From: Pseudomonas sp. 2FG
GTDB lineage: Bacteria > Pseudomonadota > Gammaproteobacteria > Pseudomonadales > Pseudomonadaceae
Direction: 5' to 3'
Assembly: GCF_005502935.1 (NCBI RefSeq)
Contig: NZ_SCMP01000001.1
Location: forward strand, 62,001 to 126,000
Length of the DNA stretch: 64,000 nt
Part shown: positions 34,655-45,289 of the stretch, one piece after another
Layout of the letters: each line of letters opens with the position of its first letter
Numbering within the stretch: the first letter of the stretch is position 1
Made by a program: the position numbers and the translations under genes
The notes under the pieces: generated by a model
The model's database searches: none
What the model was told of the DNA's origin: nothing
The model's input: only the letters and a program-made list of their open reading frames with translations

Positions 34655-36142
34655 TCAGATCACAAACAGATCCATAAAGCGGTTGACCGGGATCGCCTCC
34701 AGTTTCGCCTGGTCTTTGCACAGGGCGAAAATTTCCGCGCTGCGCTGGCCGGTGAACTTGGTGGCCAGGTTGGCTTTGAACTTCTCCTCCAGCAGCGGGA
34801 TACCATCGGCACGGCGACGGCGATGGCCAATCGGGTACTCGACAGCCACTTGTTCGGTCGAGGTGCCGTCCTTGAAGAACACCTGGATGGCGTTGGCGAT
34901 GGAACGTTTGTCCGCTTCCAGATACTCGCGGGTGTAACGCTCGTCTTCGACTATGACCATCTTCTCGCGCAGCTCGTCGATGATCGGGTTGGCCGCATGG
35001 AAGTCGTCTTCGTACTGCTCGGCCACCAGGTTGCCGAAAGCCAATGGCACCGCCGTCATGTACTGAATGCAGTGATCGCGATCTGCGGCGTTAGCCAACG
35101 GGCCGACCTTGGAGATGATGCGGATCGCCGACTCGTGGGTGGTGATGACGATCTTGTCGATCTCGTGCAGACGATCCTTGACCTGGGGATGCAGCGTCAC
35201 CGCCGCTTCACAGGCGGTCTGCGCATGGAACTCGGCCGGGAAGCTGATTTTAAACAGCACGTTTTCCATCACATAGGTGCCGAACTTCTGCGAGAAGCTG
35301 AACTGGCGTTCGTCTTCGGGCTTGAGCGCCAGATCTTTGTTGGTGTGGCTGAACAACACGTCGTAGAAGCCCCACTGCGGCGCAGTCAGCACGCCCGGGA
35401 TGCCCATTTCGCCACGCATGGCGATATCGGCCAGACGTACGCCACGGCTGGAAGCATCGCCGGCCGCCCAGGATTTACGCGAGCCGGCATTCGGCGCATG
35501 ACGGTAGGTCCGCAACGCCTGACCATCGACGAAGGCATGGGACAGAGCGGACAGCAGTTGCTCGCGGGTGGCACCCATCAGCTTGGCGGTCACCGCAGTC
35601 GAAGCCAGCTTGACCAGGATCACGTGGTCCAGGCCGCCGCGGTTGAAGGAGTTCTCCAGGGCGAATACACCCTGGATCTCGTGCGCCATGATCATCGCCT
35701 CCAGCACCGCACGCATGGTCAGCGGGGCTTCACCCTGGGCGATGCGCTTCTGCGACAGGTGATCCGCGACCGCCAGGATGCCGCCGAGGTTATCCGAAGG
35801 ATGCCCCCACTCGGCCGCCAGCCAAGTATCGTTGTAATCCAGCCAACGCACGATGCAGCCGATATCCCAGGCCGCCTTGACCGGATCGAGGCGAAAGCTG
35901 GTGCCCGGCACGCGTGCGCCGTTCGGCACGATGGTGCCTTCGACGATCGGCCCCAGGTGTTTGGTGCACTCAGGGAAACGCAGGGCCAGCAGACCGCAGC
36001 CGAGGGTGTCCATCAGGCAATTGCGGGCAGTATTCAAGGCCTCGACGGACTCGATCCTGTAGTTCAAAACGTAGTCGGCGATATCCTGCAGGACTGTGTC
36101 GTAGTCGGGACGGTTGTTCAGGTCAACGTTGGCGCTCATCAT
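34655..36142 (-). CDS. prpD: 2-methylcitrate dehydratase PrpD
   Basis: PrpD dehydrates 2-methylcitrate in propionate catabolism. The 495-residue protein has the MmgE/PrpD fold, with [30 protein letters not shown] and [25 protein letters not shown] as family landmarks. Start could be the first or second Met ([10 protein letters not shown]). It is the last gene of the prp operon, 90 bases after prpF, behind a strong hairpin. Because acnD/prpF are also present, two routes from methylcitrate coexist, as in other Pseudomonas. Confidence 0.94.
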   Translation of the reverse strand: MMSANVDLNNRPDYDTVLQDIADYVLNYRIESVEALNTARNCLMDTLGCGLLALRFPECTKHLGPIVEGTIVPNGARVPGTSFRLDPVKAAWDIGCIVRWLDYNDTWLAAEWGHPSDNLGGILAVADHLSQKRIAQGEAPLTMRAVLEAMIMAHEIQGVFALENSFNRGGLDHVILVKLASTAVTAKLMGATREQLLSALSHAFVDGQALRTYRHAPNAGSRKSWAAGDASSRGVRLADIAMRGEMGIPGVLTAPQWGFYDVLFSHTNKDLALKPEDERQFSFSQKFGTYVMENVLFKISFPAEFHAQTACEAAVTLHPQVKDRLHEIDKIVITTHESAIRIISKVGPLANAADRDHCIQYMTAVPLAFGNLVAEQYEDDFHAANPIIDELREKMVIVEDERYTREYLEADKRSIANAIQVFFKDGTSTEQVAVEYPIGHRRRRADGIPLLEEKFKANLATKFTGQRSAEIFALCKDQAKLEAIPVNRFMDLFVI

Positions 36143-36185
36143 CGATTCACTCTGCTAACGCGTCGTTAAGTGCAGGTTAAATCAA

Positions 36186-36214
36186 CCACAAGAACCCTGA
36201 ATGGGTTCTTGTGG
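36186..36214 (-). promoter_or_regulatory. strong intra-operon hairpin between prpF and prpD
   Basis: A perfect 12-bp stem (CCACAAGAACCC/GGGTTCTTGTGG) with a 5-base loop lies in the prpF-prpD gap. It lacks a T run, so it more likely acts in mRNA stability or partial attenuation than as a full terminator. Confidence 0.6.
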
Positions 36215-36232
36215 ATCAAGCGGTAGCACACC

Positions 36233-37423
36233 TCAGAATGCATCACCCGGCACGCGCACCCAGCCTTCCATCAGCACCCGGGCGCTGCGGCTCATGATGG
36301 CCTTGGTCACCGTCCATTCGCCGTCGATCTGGCTGGCTTCGGCGCCCACGCGCAGGGTGCCGGAGGGGTGGCCGAAGCGCACCGCGCTGCGCGCACCGCC
36401 GCCCGCGGCGAGATTCACCAGGGTGCCCGGAATCGCCGCGGCGGTGCCGATGGCCACGGCGGCCGTGCCCATCATGGCGTGGTGCAGCTTGCCCATGGAC
36501 AGCGCACGCACCAGCAGGTCCACATCAGCGGCCGCCACGGGCTTGCCGCTGGAGGCGAGGTAGTCGGTCGGCTTGGCGACGAAGGCAACCTTGGGCGTGT
36601 GCTGACGCTGGGCGGCTTCGTCCAGAGTCTTGATCAGCCCCATACGCAACGCGCCGTAAGCACGAATGGTCTCGAACATGGCCAGCGCCTTGGGGTCGCC
36701 GTTGATGTCGTCTTGCAACTCGGTACCGGTGTAGCCGATGGCATCCGCGTTGACGAAGATGGTCGGGATGCCGGCATTGATCATCGTCACCTTGAGCCTG
36801 CCGAGGCCGGGCACCTCCAGCTCATCGACCAGGTTGCCGGTGGGGAACATCGAGCCGCCCGCGCCGTCCTCGTCGGCGGCCGGGTCCAGGAATTCGAGCT
36901 GGACTTCGGCGGCCGGGAAGGTCACGCCGTCGAGTTCGAAATCACCGGTTTCCTGCACCGCGCCCTGGGTGATCGGCACGTGGGCGATGATGGTCTTGCC
37001 GATGTTGGCCTGCCAGATGCGCACGCTGACCACGCCGTTCTGCGGGATGCGATCGGCGTCCACCAGACCGCCGCTGATGGCGAACGAGCCGACCGCGGCC
37101 GACAGGTTGCCGCAGTTGCCGCTCCAGTCGACGAAGGGCTTGTCGATGGAGACCTGGCCGAACAGGTAATCGACGTCGTGATCGGGCCGGCCGCTCTTGG
37201 ACAGGATGACCGTCTTGCTGGTGCTCGAGGTCGCCCCGCCCATGCCGTCGATCTGCTTGCCGTAAGGGTCGGGGCTGCCGATCACCCGCAGCAGCAGCGC
37301 ATCACGCGCCGCCCCCGGCACTTGCGCGCCCTCGGGTAAATCCTGCAGGCGGAAGAACACGCCTTTGCTGGTGCCGCCACGGATGTAGGTGGCGGGAATC
37401 TTGATCTGGGGTACGTGGGCCAT
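36233..37423 (-). CDS. prpF: 2-methylaconitate cis-trans isomerase PrpF
   Basis: The 396-residue protein is PrpF, which isomerises the trans-2-methylaconitate made by AcnD to the cis form. It has the diaminopimelate-epimerase-like fold. Landmarks are IPATYIRGGTSKGVFFRLQDLP at the N-terminus, GMGGATSSTSKTVILS, and DWSGNCGNLSAAVGSFAI, which contains a conserved Cys. It is 59 bases after acnD. The pair replaces PrpD activity. Confidence 0.95.
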   Translation of the reverse strand: MAHVPQIKIPATYIRGGTSKGVFFRLQDLPEGAQVPGAARDALLLRVIGSPDPYGKQIDGMGGATSSTSKTVILSKSGRPDHDVDYLFGQVSIDKPFVDWSGNCGNLSAAVGSFAISGGLVDADRIPQNGVVSVRIWQANIGKTIIAHVPITQGAVQETGDFELDGVTFPAAEVQLEFLDPAADEDGAGGSMFPTGNLVDELEVPGLGRLKVTMINAGIPTIFVNADAIGYTGTELQDDINGDPKALAMFETIRAYGALRMGLIKTLDEAAQRQHTPKVAFVAKPTDYLASSGKPVAAADVDLLVRALSMGKLHHAMMGTAAVAIGTAAAIPGTLVNLAAGGGARSAVRFGHPSGTLRVGAEASQIDGEWTVTKAIMSRSARVLMEGWVRVPGDAF

Positions 37424-37482
37424 GGAAATGTTGTCCTGAAAAGGCTGGAGCGGAACGTTGCCGTCCCGCCTCAGCGCGTCGC

Positions 37483-40077
37483 TTAGCCAGCCGTAGCCGA
37501 TTCGAGGAAGTCCTGGGCGAAACGCTGCAGCACGCCACCGGCCTCATAGATCGACACTTCTTCGGCGGTGTCGAGACGGCAGGTGACCGGCACCTCGACA
37601 CGCTCACCGTTCTTGCGGGTGATGACCAGGGTCAGCGTGGTACGCGGGGTACGCTCGCCGATCACGTCGAAGGTTTCGCTGCCGTCGATACCCAGCGTCT
37701 TGCGGTCGGTGCCCGCCTTGAACTCCAGCGGCAGCACGCCCATGCCCACCAGGTTGGTTCGGTGGATGCGCTCGAAGCCTTCGGCGGCGATGGCTTCCAC
37801 ACCCGCCAGGCGCACGCCCTTGGCCGCCCAGTCACGGGACGAACCCTGACCGTAGTCGGCGCCGGCGATGATGATCAGCGGCTGCTTGCGCTCCATGTAG
37901 GTTTCGATGGCTTCCCACATCCGCATCACCTGGCCTTCCGGCTCGACCCGCGCCAGCGAACCCTGCTTGACCTTGCCGTTTTCCTGCACCATCTCGTTGA
38001 ACAGTTTCGGGTTGGCGAAGGTCGCCCGTTGCGCGGTCAGGTGGTCACCGCGGTGAGTCGCGTAGGAGTTGAAGTCCTCTTCCGGCAGGCCCATTTTCGC
38101 CAGGTATTCGCCGGCGGCGCTGTCGAGCATGATGGCGTTGGACGGCGACAGGTGATCGGTGGTGATGTTGTCCGGCAGTACCGCCAGCGGGCGCATGCCC
38201 TTGAGCGGACGCGCCCCGGCCAATGCGCCTTCCCAGTACGGCGGACGACGGATATAGGTGCTCATCTCGCGCCAGTCGTACAGCGGCTCGACCTTGGGGC
38301 CGGTGTCTTCGTGGATGGCGAACATCGGGATGTAGACCTGGCGGAACTGCTCCGGCTTGACCGAGGCCTTGACCACCGCGTCGATTTCTTCGTCGCTCGG
38401 CCAGATGTCCTTGAGGCGGATTTCCTGGCCGTCGGCGGTCAGGCCCAGTACGTCCTTTTCGATGTCGAAGCGGATGGTCCCGGCGATGGCGTAGGCCACC
38501 ACCAACGGCGGCGAAGCGAGGAACGCCTGCTTGGCGTACGGGTGGATACGCCCGTCGAAGTTGCGGTTACCGGACAGCACGGCGGTGGCGTACAGGTCGC
38601 GGTCGATGATTTCCTGCTGGATCACCGGATCGAGCGCGCCGGACATGCCGTTGCAGGTGGTGCAGGCGAAGGCCACCACGCCGAAGCCCAACTGCTCCAG
38701 TTCATGGGTCAGGCCGGCTTCGTCCAGGTACAGCGCCACGGTCTTCGAACCGGGCGCCAGGGACGACTTGACCCAGGGCTTGCGCGTCAGCCCCAGCTTG
38801 TTGGCGTTACGCGCCAGCAGGCCGGCGGCGATCACGTTGCGCGGGTTGCTGGTGTTGGTGCAACTGGTAATGGCGGCAATGATCACCGCGCCGTCCGGCA
38901 TCTGGCCCGGTACCTCGTCCCACTGGCCGGCAATGCCTTGAACCGCGAGGTCCGCGGTGGCGACACGGGCGTGGGGATTGCTCGGGCCGGCCATGTTGCG
39001 CACCACCGAGGACAGATCGAAGTTCAGCCCACGCTCGTACTGCGCGCCCTTCAGGCTGTCGGCCCAGAGGCCGGTCTGTTTGGCGTAATTCTCCACCAGC
39101 TGCACCTGCTGGTCTTCACGGCCGGTGAGTTTCAGGTAGTCGATGGTCTGCTGGTCGATATAGAACATCGCCGCCGTGGCACCGTATTCCGGAGCCATGT
39201 TGGAAATGGTCGCGCGATCGCCCAGGGTCAGCTTTGATGCGCCTTCACCGAAGAACTCCAGCCAGGCACCGACCACTTTTTGCTGGCGCAGGAACTCGGT
39301 CAGCGCCAGCACCATGTCGGTGGCGGTGATGCCCGGCTGCAGCTTGCCGGTGAGTTCGACGCCGACGCTTTCCGGCAGGCGCATCCAGGAGGCGCGGCCG
39401 AGCATGACGCTTTCCGCTTCCAGACCGCCGACACCGATGGCGATCACCCCCAGCGCATCGACGTGCGGGGTGTGGCTGTCGGTGCCGACGCAGGTGTCGG
39501 GGAAGGCTACGCCGTCACGCGCCTGGATCACCGGCGACATTTTCTCCAGGTTGATCTGGTGCATGATGCCGTTGCCCGGCGGAATCACGTCGACGTTCTT
39601 GAAGGCCTTCTTGGTCCAGTTGATGAAGTGGAAGCGGTCTTCGTTACGCCGGTCTTCGATGGCGCGGTTCTTTTCGAACGCCTCAGGATCGAAGCCTCCG
39701 CGCTCAACGGCCAGGGAGTGGTCGACGATCAGTTGGGTCGGCACCACCGGGTTGACCTGCGCCGGGTCGCCACCTTGCAAGGCGATCGCATCACGCAGGC
39801 CGGCCAGATCCACCAGCGCGGTCTGGCCGAGAATGTCGTGGCACACCACCCGGGCCGGGAACCAGGGGAAGTCCAGATCGCGCTTGCGCTCGATCAGCTG
39901 GCTCAGGGAAGCATTCAGCGTCGCCGGATCGCAGCGACGCACCAGGTTTTCCGCCAGCACGCGCGAGGTGTACGGCAGCGTGTCGTAGGCGCCGGGGGCG
40001 ATCGCCTCGACCGCGGCACGGGTATCGAAATAGTCCAGCGCCGTGCCAGGCAGGGATTTACGGTATTGGCTGTTCAT
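37483..40077 (-). CDS. acnD: Fe/S-dependent 2-methylisocitrate dehydratase AcnD
   Basis: The 864-residue protein is an aconitase-A-like enzyme acting on 2-methylcitrate. Cluster ligands are visible in FACTTCNGMSG (CxxC) and SCTNTSNP, and the C-terminal swivel domain contains AGADYGQGSSRDWAAKG. The N-terminus MNSQYRKSLPGTALDYFDTRAAVEAIAPG is typical of AcnD rather than AcnA. It needs PrpF as partner. It starts one base after the prpC stop region, so the genes are tightly coupled. Confidence 0.95.
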   Translation of the reverse strand: MNSQYRKSLPGTALDYFDTRAAVEAIAPGAYDTLPYTSRVLAENLVRRCDPATLNASLSQLIERKRDLDFPWFPARVVCHDILGQTALVDLAGLRDAIALQGGDPAQVNPVVPTQLIVDHSLAVERGGFDPEAFEKNRAIEDRRNEDRFHFINWTKKAFKNVDVIPPGNGIMHQINLEKMSPVIQARDGVAFPDTCVGTDSHTPHVDALGVIAIGVGGLEAESVMLGRASWMRLPESVGVELTGKLQPGITATDMVLALTEFLRQQKVVGAWLEFFGEGASKLTLGDRATISNMAPEYGATAAMFYIDQQTIDYLKLTGREDQQVQLVENYAKQTGLWADSLKGAQYERGLNFDLSSVVRNMAGPSNPHARVATADLAVQGIAGQWDEVPGQMPDGAVIIAAITSCTNTSNPRNVIAAGLLARNANKLGLTRKPWVKSSLAPGSKTVALYLDEAGLTHELEQLGFGVVAFACTTCNGMSGALDPVIQQEIIDRDLYATAVLSGNRNFDGRIHPYAKQAFLASPPLVVAYAIAGTIRFDIEKDVLGLTADGQEIRLKDIWPSDEEIDAVVKASVKPEQFRQVYIPMFAIHEDTGPKVEPLYDWREMSTYIRRPPYWEGALAGARPLKGMRPLAVLPDNITTDHLSPSNAIMLDSAAGEYLAKMGLPEEDFNSYATHRGDHLTAQRATFANPKLFNEMVQENGKVKQGSLARVEPEGQVMRMWEAIETYMERKQPLIIIAGADYGQGSSRDWAAKGVRLAGVEAIAAEGFERIHRTNLVGMGVLPLEFKAGTDRKTLGIDGSETFDVIGERTPRTTLTLVITRKNGERVEVPVTCRLDTAEEVSIYEAGGVLQRFAQDFLESATAG

Positions 40078-40078
40078 C

Positions 40079-41242
40079 TTATTTACGACCCTTGAGCGGC
40101 ACGAAGGTCAGGTCTTCCGGCCCGACGTAGTTGGCGCTCGGGCGGATGATCTTGCCATCGATACGCTGCTCGATGACGTGGGAGGACCAGCCTGATGTGC
40201 GCGCGATGACGAACAACGGGGTGAACATGGCGGTGGGCACACCCATCATGTGGTAGCTGACGGCGCTGAACCAATCGAGGTTGGGGAACATCTTCTTGAT
40301 CTCCCACATGGTCGACTCCAGGCGCTCGGCGATGTCGAACATCTTGTTGTTGCCCTGCTCGGCGCAGAGCTCGCGGGCGACTTCCTTGATCACCTTGTTG
40401 CGCGGGTCGGCCACGGTGTACACCGGGTGACCGAAGCCGATGACCACCTCCTTCTTCTCCACGCGGGCACGGATATCGGCCTCGGCCTCATCCGGGTTGT
40501 CGTAGCGCTTCTGGATCTCGAAGGCCACCTCGTTGGCGCCACCATGCTTGGGCCCGCGCAGCGCGCCGATGCCACCGGCAATAGCGGAGAACATGTCAGA
40601 GCCGGTACCGGCGATCACCCGGGAGGTGAAGGTGGAGGCGTTGAACTCGTGCTCGGCGTACAGGATCAGGCTGGTGTGCATGGCGCGCACCCAGGATTCG
40701 CGGGGCTTTTCGCCATGCAGCAGATGGAGGAAGTGACCACCGATGGAGTCATCTTCGGTTTCCACCTCGATGCGCTTGCCGTTATGGCTGAAGTGGTACC
40801 AGTACAGCAGCATGGAGCCCAGCGAGGCCATCAGCTTGTCGGCGATGTCACGGGCGCCGGGGTGGTTGTGGTCGTCCTTCTCCGGCGACAGACACCCCAG
40901 CACGGACACCCCGGTGCGCATCACATCCATCGGATGGGCGGACGGTGGCAACTGTTCCAGGGCACTCTTCAATGCCGCGGGCAGGCCGCGCAGCGCCTTG
41001 AGCTTGGCCTTGTAGCCGGCCAGCTCGGCGGTATTGGGCAGCTTGCCGTGCACCAGCAGGTGAGCGATTTCCTCGAACTCACAGGTGGTGGCGACGTCGA
41101 GAATGTCATAGCCGCGATAGTGCAGATCGTTGCCGCTGCGGCCGACGGTGCACAGCGCTGTGTTGCCGGCGGTGGTGCCACTCAGGGCAACGGATTTCTT
41201 TGGCTTGAAGCCTGGGGTGGTGGTTTCTGGGGTCGCACTCAT
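40079..41242 (-). CDS. prpC: 2-methylcitrate synthase PrpC
   Basis: PrpC condenses propionyl-CoA with oxaloacetate. The 387-residue protein is a short citrate-synthase-family enzyme. The active-site His is in [17 protein letters not shown], a second His in [15 protein letters not shown], and the catalytic Asp region in [13 protein letters not shown]. The length and N-terminus ([35 protein letters not shown]) separate it from GltA. It follows prpB by 69 bases. Confidence 0.95.
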   Translation of the reverse strand: MSATPETTTPGFKPKKSVALSGTTAGNTALCTVGRSGNDLHYRGYDILDVATTCEFEEIAHLLVHGKLPNTAELAGYKAKLKALRGLPAALKSALEQLPPSAHPMDVMRTGVSVLGCLSPEKDDHNHPGARDIADKLMASLGSMLLYWYHFSHNGKRIEVETEDDSIGGHFLHLLHGEKPRESWVRAMHTSLILYAEHEFNASTFTSRVIAGTGSDMFSAIAGGIGALRGPKHGGANEVAFEIQKRYDNPDEAEADIRARVEKKEVVIGFGHPVYTVADPRNKVIKEVARELCAEQGNNKMFDIAERLESTMWEIKKMFPNLDWFSAVSYHMMGVPTAMFTPLFVIARTSGWSSHVIEQRIDGKIIRPSANYVGPEDLTFVPLKGRK

Positions 41243-41311
41243 CGCTTATCTCTCCTCATCCGATCCGGTCGGGTAGTTCTTATATGCAGGCGGCTAAGAC
41301 CTGCGCTCCGG

Positions 41312-42196
41312 TTATTTTTTGGCGGCGAACAACGCGTCGAGGCTCTGCTCGAAGGCGTGGTAGTTGATGCGCTCGTAGAGCTCCATGCGCGTCTGCATGG
41401 TGTCGACCACATTTTTCTGCGTCCCGTCGCGGCGCACCGCCATGTACACGTTCTCGGCGGCCTTGTTCATCGCGCGGAAGGCCGACAGCGGGTAGAGCAC
41501 CAGCGACACGTCGACCGCGGCCAGCTCTTCCGTGGTGTACAGCGGCGTGGCACCGAACTCGGTGATGTTGGCCAGAATCGGCGCCCGCACCCGGTCGGCG
41601 AAGGTCTTGTACATGGCCAGCTCGGTGATGGCCTCGGGGAAGATCATGTCGGCGCCGGCCTCGATGCAGGCGGCGGCGCGATCCAGGGCCGCGTTCAGCC
41701 CCTCGACCGCCAGCGCATCGGTACGCGCCATGATCACGAAGCTGTCATCGGTGCGTGCATCGACGGCCGCCTTGATGCGGTCGACCATTTCCTGCTGCGA
41801 GACAATCTCTTTATTCGGCCGGTGGCCACAGCGCTTGGCGCCGACCTGATCCTCGATATGGATGGCGGCGGCGCCGAACTTGATCATCGATTTAACGGTC
41901 CGGGCGACGTTGAATGCCGAAGACCCAAAGCCCGTATCGACATCCACCAGCAGCGGCAGGTCGCAGACATCAGTAATCCGCCGCACGTCGGTGAGCACGT
42001 CGTCCAAACCGGTGATACCCAAATCCGGCAAGCCCAACGAACCGGCCGCAACGCCGCCGCCGGACAGGTAAATGGCCTTGAAACCGGCACGCTTGGCCAG
42101 CAACGCATGGTTGGCATTGATCGCGCCGATCACTTGTAAAGGGTGTTCTTCAGCAACGGCATCGCGAAAACGCTGGCCCGGTGTCTTGACACTCAT
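41312..42196 (-). CDS. prpB: 2-methylisocitrate lyase PrpB
   Basis: PrpB splits 2-methylisocitrate into pyruvate and succinate. The 294-residue protein is a TIM-barrel isocitrate-lyase-family enzyme with the Mg-binding region [21 protein letters not shown] and the catalytic loop [13 protein letters not shown] (about residues 119-131; the Cys is the general acid). Its ATG overlaps the gntR stop by four bases (ATGA), so the two are coupled. Confidence 0.95.
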   Translation of the reverse strand: MSVKTPGQRFRDAVAEEHPLQVIGAINANHALLAKRAGFKAIYLSGGGVAAGSLGLPDLGITGLDDVLTDVRRITDVCDLPLLVDVDTGFGSSAFNVARTVKSMIKFGAAAIHIEDQVGAKRCGHRPNKEIVSQQEMVDRIKAAVDARTDDSFVIMARTDALAVEGLNAALDRAAACIEAGADMIFPEAITELAMYKTFADRVRAPILANITEFGATPLYTTEELAAVDVSLVLYPLSAFRAMNKAAENVYMAVRRDGTQKNVVDTMQTRMELYERINYHAFEQSLDALFAAKK

Positions 42197-42915
42197 GACT
42201 CACCTCTAGGTTTGGCTGTCTTGGGTTGCGCGCCCTGGTAATGGCGCTCGATATTGCGCTTGGACGCACCGATATGCCGACGCATCAGCAACTCGGCCAG
42301 TTCACCGTCACGGTCGGCGATGGCATCGAGAATTCGGTGGTGCTCGTTGAAGGCCTGCCGCGGCCGGTTAGGCGTGGCAGAGAACTGCAGGCGATACATG
42401 CGCACCAACTGGTACAGCTCGCCGCAGAGCATCTGGGCCAGGGTGCGGTTACCGCTGCCCTGGATGATCCGATAGTGGAAGTCGAAGTCGCCTTCCTGCT
42501 GGTAGTAGCCGACGCCCGCCTTGAACGCCTCGTCCTGCTCATGCAAATCGAGCAGACGGCGCAGTTCGTCGATTTCCGCTTGAGTCATGCGCTCGGCCGC
42601 CAGGCGACAGGCCATGCCTTCTAACGACTCGCGGATTTCGTACAGCTCGATCAGCTCGGCCTGGTTGAGCGAGACCACCCGCGCACCGACATGCGGCACC
42701 CGCACCAGTAGCTTCTGCCCTTCCAGACGATGGATCGCCTCCCGTAGCGGGCCGCGACTGATGCCATAGGTGCGCGCCAGCTCCGGCTCGGAGATTTTGC
42801 TGCCGGGAGCTATCTCACCCCGGACTATGGCCGCCTGAATACGCCGGAAGACATGCTCCGAAAGCGTCTCGGAGTCATCTTGAGCGTTTAGAGGGGATTC
42901 GATGACGCCCTGCAT
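42193..42915 (-). CDS. GntR-family (FadR-type) regulator of the prp operon
   Basis: The 240-residue protein has an N-terminal winged helix ([57 protein letters not shown]) and a C-terminal all-helical FCD effector domain. It heads the operon and is coupled to prpB. It probably represses the prp genes until a methylcitrate-pathway intermediate accumulates. Two TTGTCGACA-type sites lie in the divergent promoter region, one abutting its own start codon. Ligand not determined. This differs from the sigma-54 type PrpR of enterics. Confidence 0.9.
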   Translation of the reverse strand: MQGVIESPLNAQDDSETLSEHVFRRIQAAIVRGEIAPGSKISEPELARTYGISRGPLREAIHRLEGQKLLVRVPHVGARVVSLNQAELIELYEIRESLEGMACRLAAERMTQAEIDELRRLLDLHEQDEAFKAGVGYYQQEGDFDFHYRIIQGSGNRTLAQMLCGELYQLVRMYRLQFSATPNRPRQAFNEHHRILDAIADRDGELAELLMRRHIGASKRNIERHYQGAQPKTAKPRGES

Positions 42916-42925
42916 ATTGTCGACA
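42916..42925. promoter_or_regulatory. GntR operator-like half palindrome at gntR start
   Basis: ATTGTCGACA directly abuts the gntR start codon and shares the GTCGAC core with the site at 42989. Occupancy would block its translation-initiation region DNA and give autoregulation. Confidence 0.5.
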
Positions 42926-42988
42926 CACCGTTAAATATTTCGGCAAAAACTACCCTCAGCAATGCATTCTGTCAAACAAGCCAAAACT

Positions 42989-43000
42989 ATTGTCGACAAT
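42989..43000. promoter_or_regulatory. GntR operator-like palindrome
   Basis: ATTGTCGACAAT is a perfect 12-bp palindrome in the GT..AC style of FadR/GntR operators, about 75 bases upstream of gntR-prp. Confidence 0.6.
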
Positions 43001-43217
43001 CTTTTAATAAGCAAAAGATTTAAATTCACCGAAGCTACTTGCAGAAACACCCATAAGCGCCTGTCGCCGCAGAAAATCCCCATGTTAGAATGCGGCCCGT
43101 ATGCGCCCGGCCAGGCACCTTTGTTCTGCCTGCTAAGCTTCCATGCCTGGCGCGCCGGACTGACCTGCTACGCCGCCGATACCCTGACCCGATAATCGCG
43201 ATCCACCTTTAGGACTT
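43001..43217. other. upstream region of the rlo operon, no gene
   Basis: A -10-like TAGAAT near 43086 followed by GCGGCCCG resembles a Pseudomonas housekeeping promoter for the downstream operon. A short open frame through the region has no recognisable features. Confidence 0.35.
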
Positions 43218-43754
43218 ATGAGACTCAAGCCCTTAGCCCTGCTGTTTTGCCTGATTCTATTGCCCGGCATGAGTCTCGCCGCCGACAAGACCATCTATGG
43301 TCTGAACGAATACGCTCAGCTGCCCGATATCAACCAGCAAGTGGCGGCAAAACTGGATACCGGCGCTAAAACGGCCTCCTTGAGTGCACGTGACATCAAA
43401 CGCTTCAAGCGTGATGGCGAAACCTGGGTGCGTTTTTATCTAGCCATCGACGACGCTCACGCCCACCCCATCGAGCGGCCGCTGGCACGTATCAGCAAGA
43501 TCAAACGCCGTGCTGGCGACTATGACCCCGATGAAGAAAAAACCTACACCGCCCGCCCGGTGATCGAGCTGGACATCTGTATGGGCAAAGCCTTACGCAG
43601 CATCGAAGTGAACCTGACTGACCGCAGCGCCTTCCAATACCCGCTTTTGATCGGTTCCGAAGCACTCAAACGCTTCGACGCACTGGTCGATCCGAGCCTC
43701 AAATACGCAGCAGGGAAACCCGGCTGTGCCACCGACGCAAACTCTGCCGAGTAA
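43218..43754 (+). CDS. rloA2: retropepsin-like aspartic protease (RloA2-type)
   Basis: The 178-residue protein has a signal peptide (MRLKPLALLFCLILLPGMSLAA) and a single aspartic-protease-like domain with the motif LDTGAKTASLSA (Asp47-Thr-Gly-Ala) and a C-terminal YPLLIGSEALKRF. The family was once called ATP-dependent zinc protease or RimK-associated. It is predicted periplasmic. It is followed after 5 bases by the membrane protein gene and then an ATP-grasp gene. The Rlo names come from osmotolerance work as I recall; substrate unknown. Confidence 0.8.
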   Translation: MRLKPLALLFCLILLPGMSLAADKTIYGLNEYAQLPDINQQVAAKLDTGAKTASLSARDIKRFKRDGETWVRFYLAIDDAHAHPIERPLARISKIKRRAGDYDPDEEKTYTARPVIELDICMGKALRSIEVNLTDRSAFQYPLLIGSEALKRFDALVDPSLKYAAGKPGCATDANSAE

Positions 43755-43759
43755 TTCAC

Positions 43760-45286
43760 ATGCGCTCTCTTAACCTACATCTGAAAGTCCTGATCGCCAT
43801 CCTGGTGACCTTGGGCATTCTGATCACGGCGTACCAGATTTTTATTGTTGGCATCCCGATCACCGAGGCTGAAACCGATGATCTGTGGAATATCGACGCC
43901 AAAGTCGAGTTCCAGGCCAACCCGAAGAATCCGGTCAAAGTGCAGATGTTCGTGCCGCCGCTGAGCCAGGACTACGTCAGCCTTAACGAGAGCTTCATCT
44001 CGAATAACTACGGCGTGAGCATTAACCGCATCGATGGCAACCGTAAGGTCACCTGGTCGGCCCGCCGGGCCAGCGGTAACCAGACGCTCTACTACCGCCT
44101 GGTGCTGACCAAACGCTACAGCGGCGAGAAGCCCAAGGCCAAGGGCCCGATCTTCCGTGACAGCATTGTCGTAGAAGGCCCGGAGAAGATTGCCGCAGAA
44201 GCCCTCCTGGCGCCCATTCGGCAGCATTCGGCGGACGTGGAAACCTTCATCAGCGAGACCATCAAGCGGGTCAACAACGCCAACGACGACAACGTCAAGC
44301 TGCTGCTCGCCGGCGATGCGTCAACCCCGAACAAAGCCAAAACCATCGAGTTGCTGCTGTCCATCGCCCATGTGCCGATGGAGCGCGTCCACACCATTCG
44401 CCTGATGGCTGATCAACCGCAGAGCCCAGAACTCTGGCTGCGCAGCTTCGACGGTGAAAACTGGCTGTACTTCAGCCCGGAAACCGGCGAACAGGGCCTG
44501 CCGGCGGACCGTCTGATGTGGTGGACCGGCGATGAACCGCTGATCAACATCGAAGGCGGCAAGAAAGTCCAAGTCAGCTTCAGCCTGAACAACAGCGAGA
44601 TGAATGCCATCCGCCTGGCCAAGCTGACCGACGAGAGCACCGAAGCCGACTTCCTCGAATACTCGCTGTACGGCCTGCCGCTGCAAACTCAGCAAACCTT
44701 CATGATCATGGTGATGATCCCGATCGGCGTGCTGGTGATTCTGGTCCTGCGTAACCTGATCGGCCTGCAGACCCTCGGCACCTTCACCCCGGTGCTGATC
44801 GCCCTGGCCTTCCGCGAGACCCAATTGGGCTTCGGCATAGTGCTGTTCACCATCATCACCGCGCTCGGTCTGTCGCTGCGTTCCTACCTTGAGCACCTGA
44901 AGCTGCAGATGTTGCCCAGACTCTCGGTGGTGCTGACCTTCGTCGTGGTGCTGATCGCCACCATTAGCCTGTTCAGTCACAAACTCGGCCTGGAGCGCGG
45001 CCTGTCGGTTGCCCTGTTCCCGATGGTAATTCTGACCATGACCATCGAACGCCTGTCGATCACCTGGGAAGAGCGTGGCGGTGGTCATGCCATGAAGGTA
45101 GCGGTCGGCACACTGTTCGCCGCAGCCCTGGCGCACCTGCTGATGAGCGTGCCGGAGCTGAATTACTTCGTGTTTACCTTCCCGGCTGTGCTGCTGATTC
45201 TGGTGGGCTTCATGCTCGCGATGGGCCGCTATCGCGGCTACCGCCTGACTGAGCTGTTCCGCTTCAAAGCCTTCCTGAAGGATTGA
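43760..45286 (+). CDS. rloB: inactive-transglutaminase 7TM protein (RloB-type)
   Basis: The 508-residue protein has an N-terminal membrane segment (about residues 7-27), a large periplasmic region resembling inactive transglutaminase domains, and a cluster of membrane segments from about residue 310 to 500 (FMIMVMIPIGVLVILVLRNLIGLQTLGTFTPVLIALAF onward). Families of this type are linked in many genomes with an ATP-grasp ligase and a retropepsin-like protease, as here. It may couple peptide ligation in the cytoplasm to processing outside. Function inferred from context only. Confidence 0.8.
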   Translation: MRSLNLHLKVLIAILVTLGILITAYQIFIVGIPITEAETDDLWNIDAKVEFQANPKNPVKVQMFVPPLSQDYVSLNESFISNNYGVSINRIDGNRKVTWSARRASGNQTLYYRLVLTKRYSGEKPKAKGPIFRDSIVVEGPEKIAAEALLAPIRQHSADVETFISETIKRVNNANDDNVKLLLAGDASTPNKAKTIELLLSIAHVPMERVHTIRLMADQPQSPELWLRSFDGENWLYFSPETGEQGLPADRLMWWTGDEPLINIEGGKKVQVSFSLNNSEMNAIRLAKLTDESTEADFLEYSLYGLPLQTQQTFMIMVMIPIGVLVILVLRNLIGLQTLGTFTPVLIALAFRETQLGFGIVLFTIITALGLSLRSYLEHLKLQMLPRLSVVLTFVVVLIATISLFSHKLGLERGLSVALFPMVILTMTIERLSITWEERGGGHAMKVAVGTLFAAALAHLLMSVPELNYFVFTFPAVLLILVGFMLAMGRYRGYRLTELFRFKAFLKD

Positions 45287-45289
45287 GCC

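Noticed and set aside
42962..43195. 77-codon plus-strand open frame upstream of rloA2
   Set aside because: It covers the operator palindrome and promoter-like sequence, has no ribosome site or recognisable features, and is best seen as non-coding.
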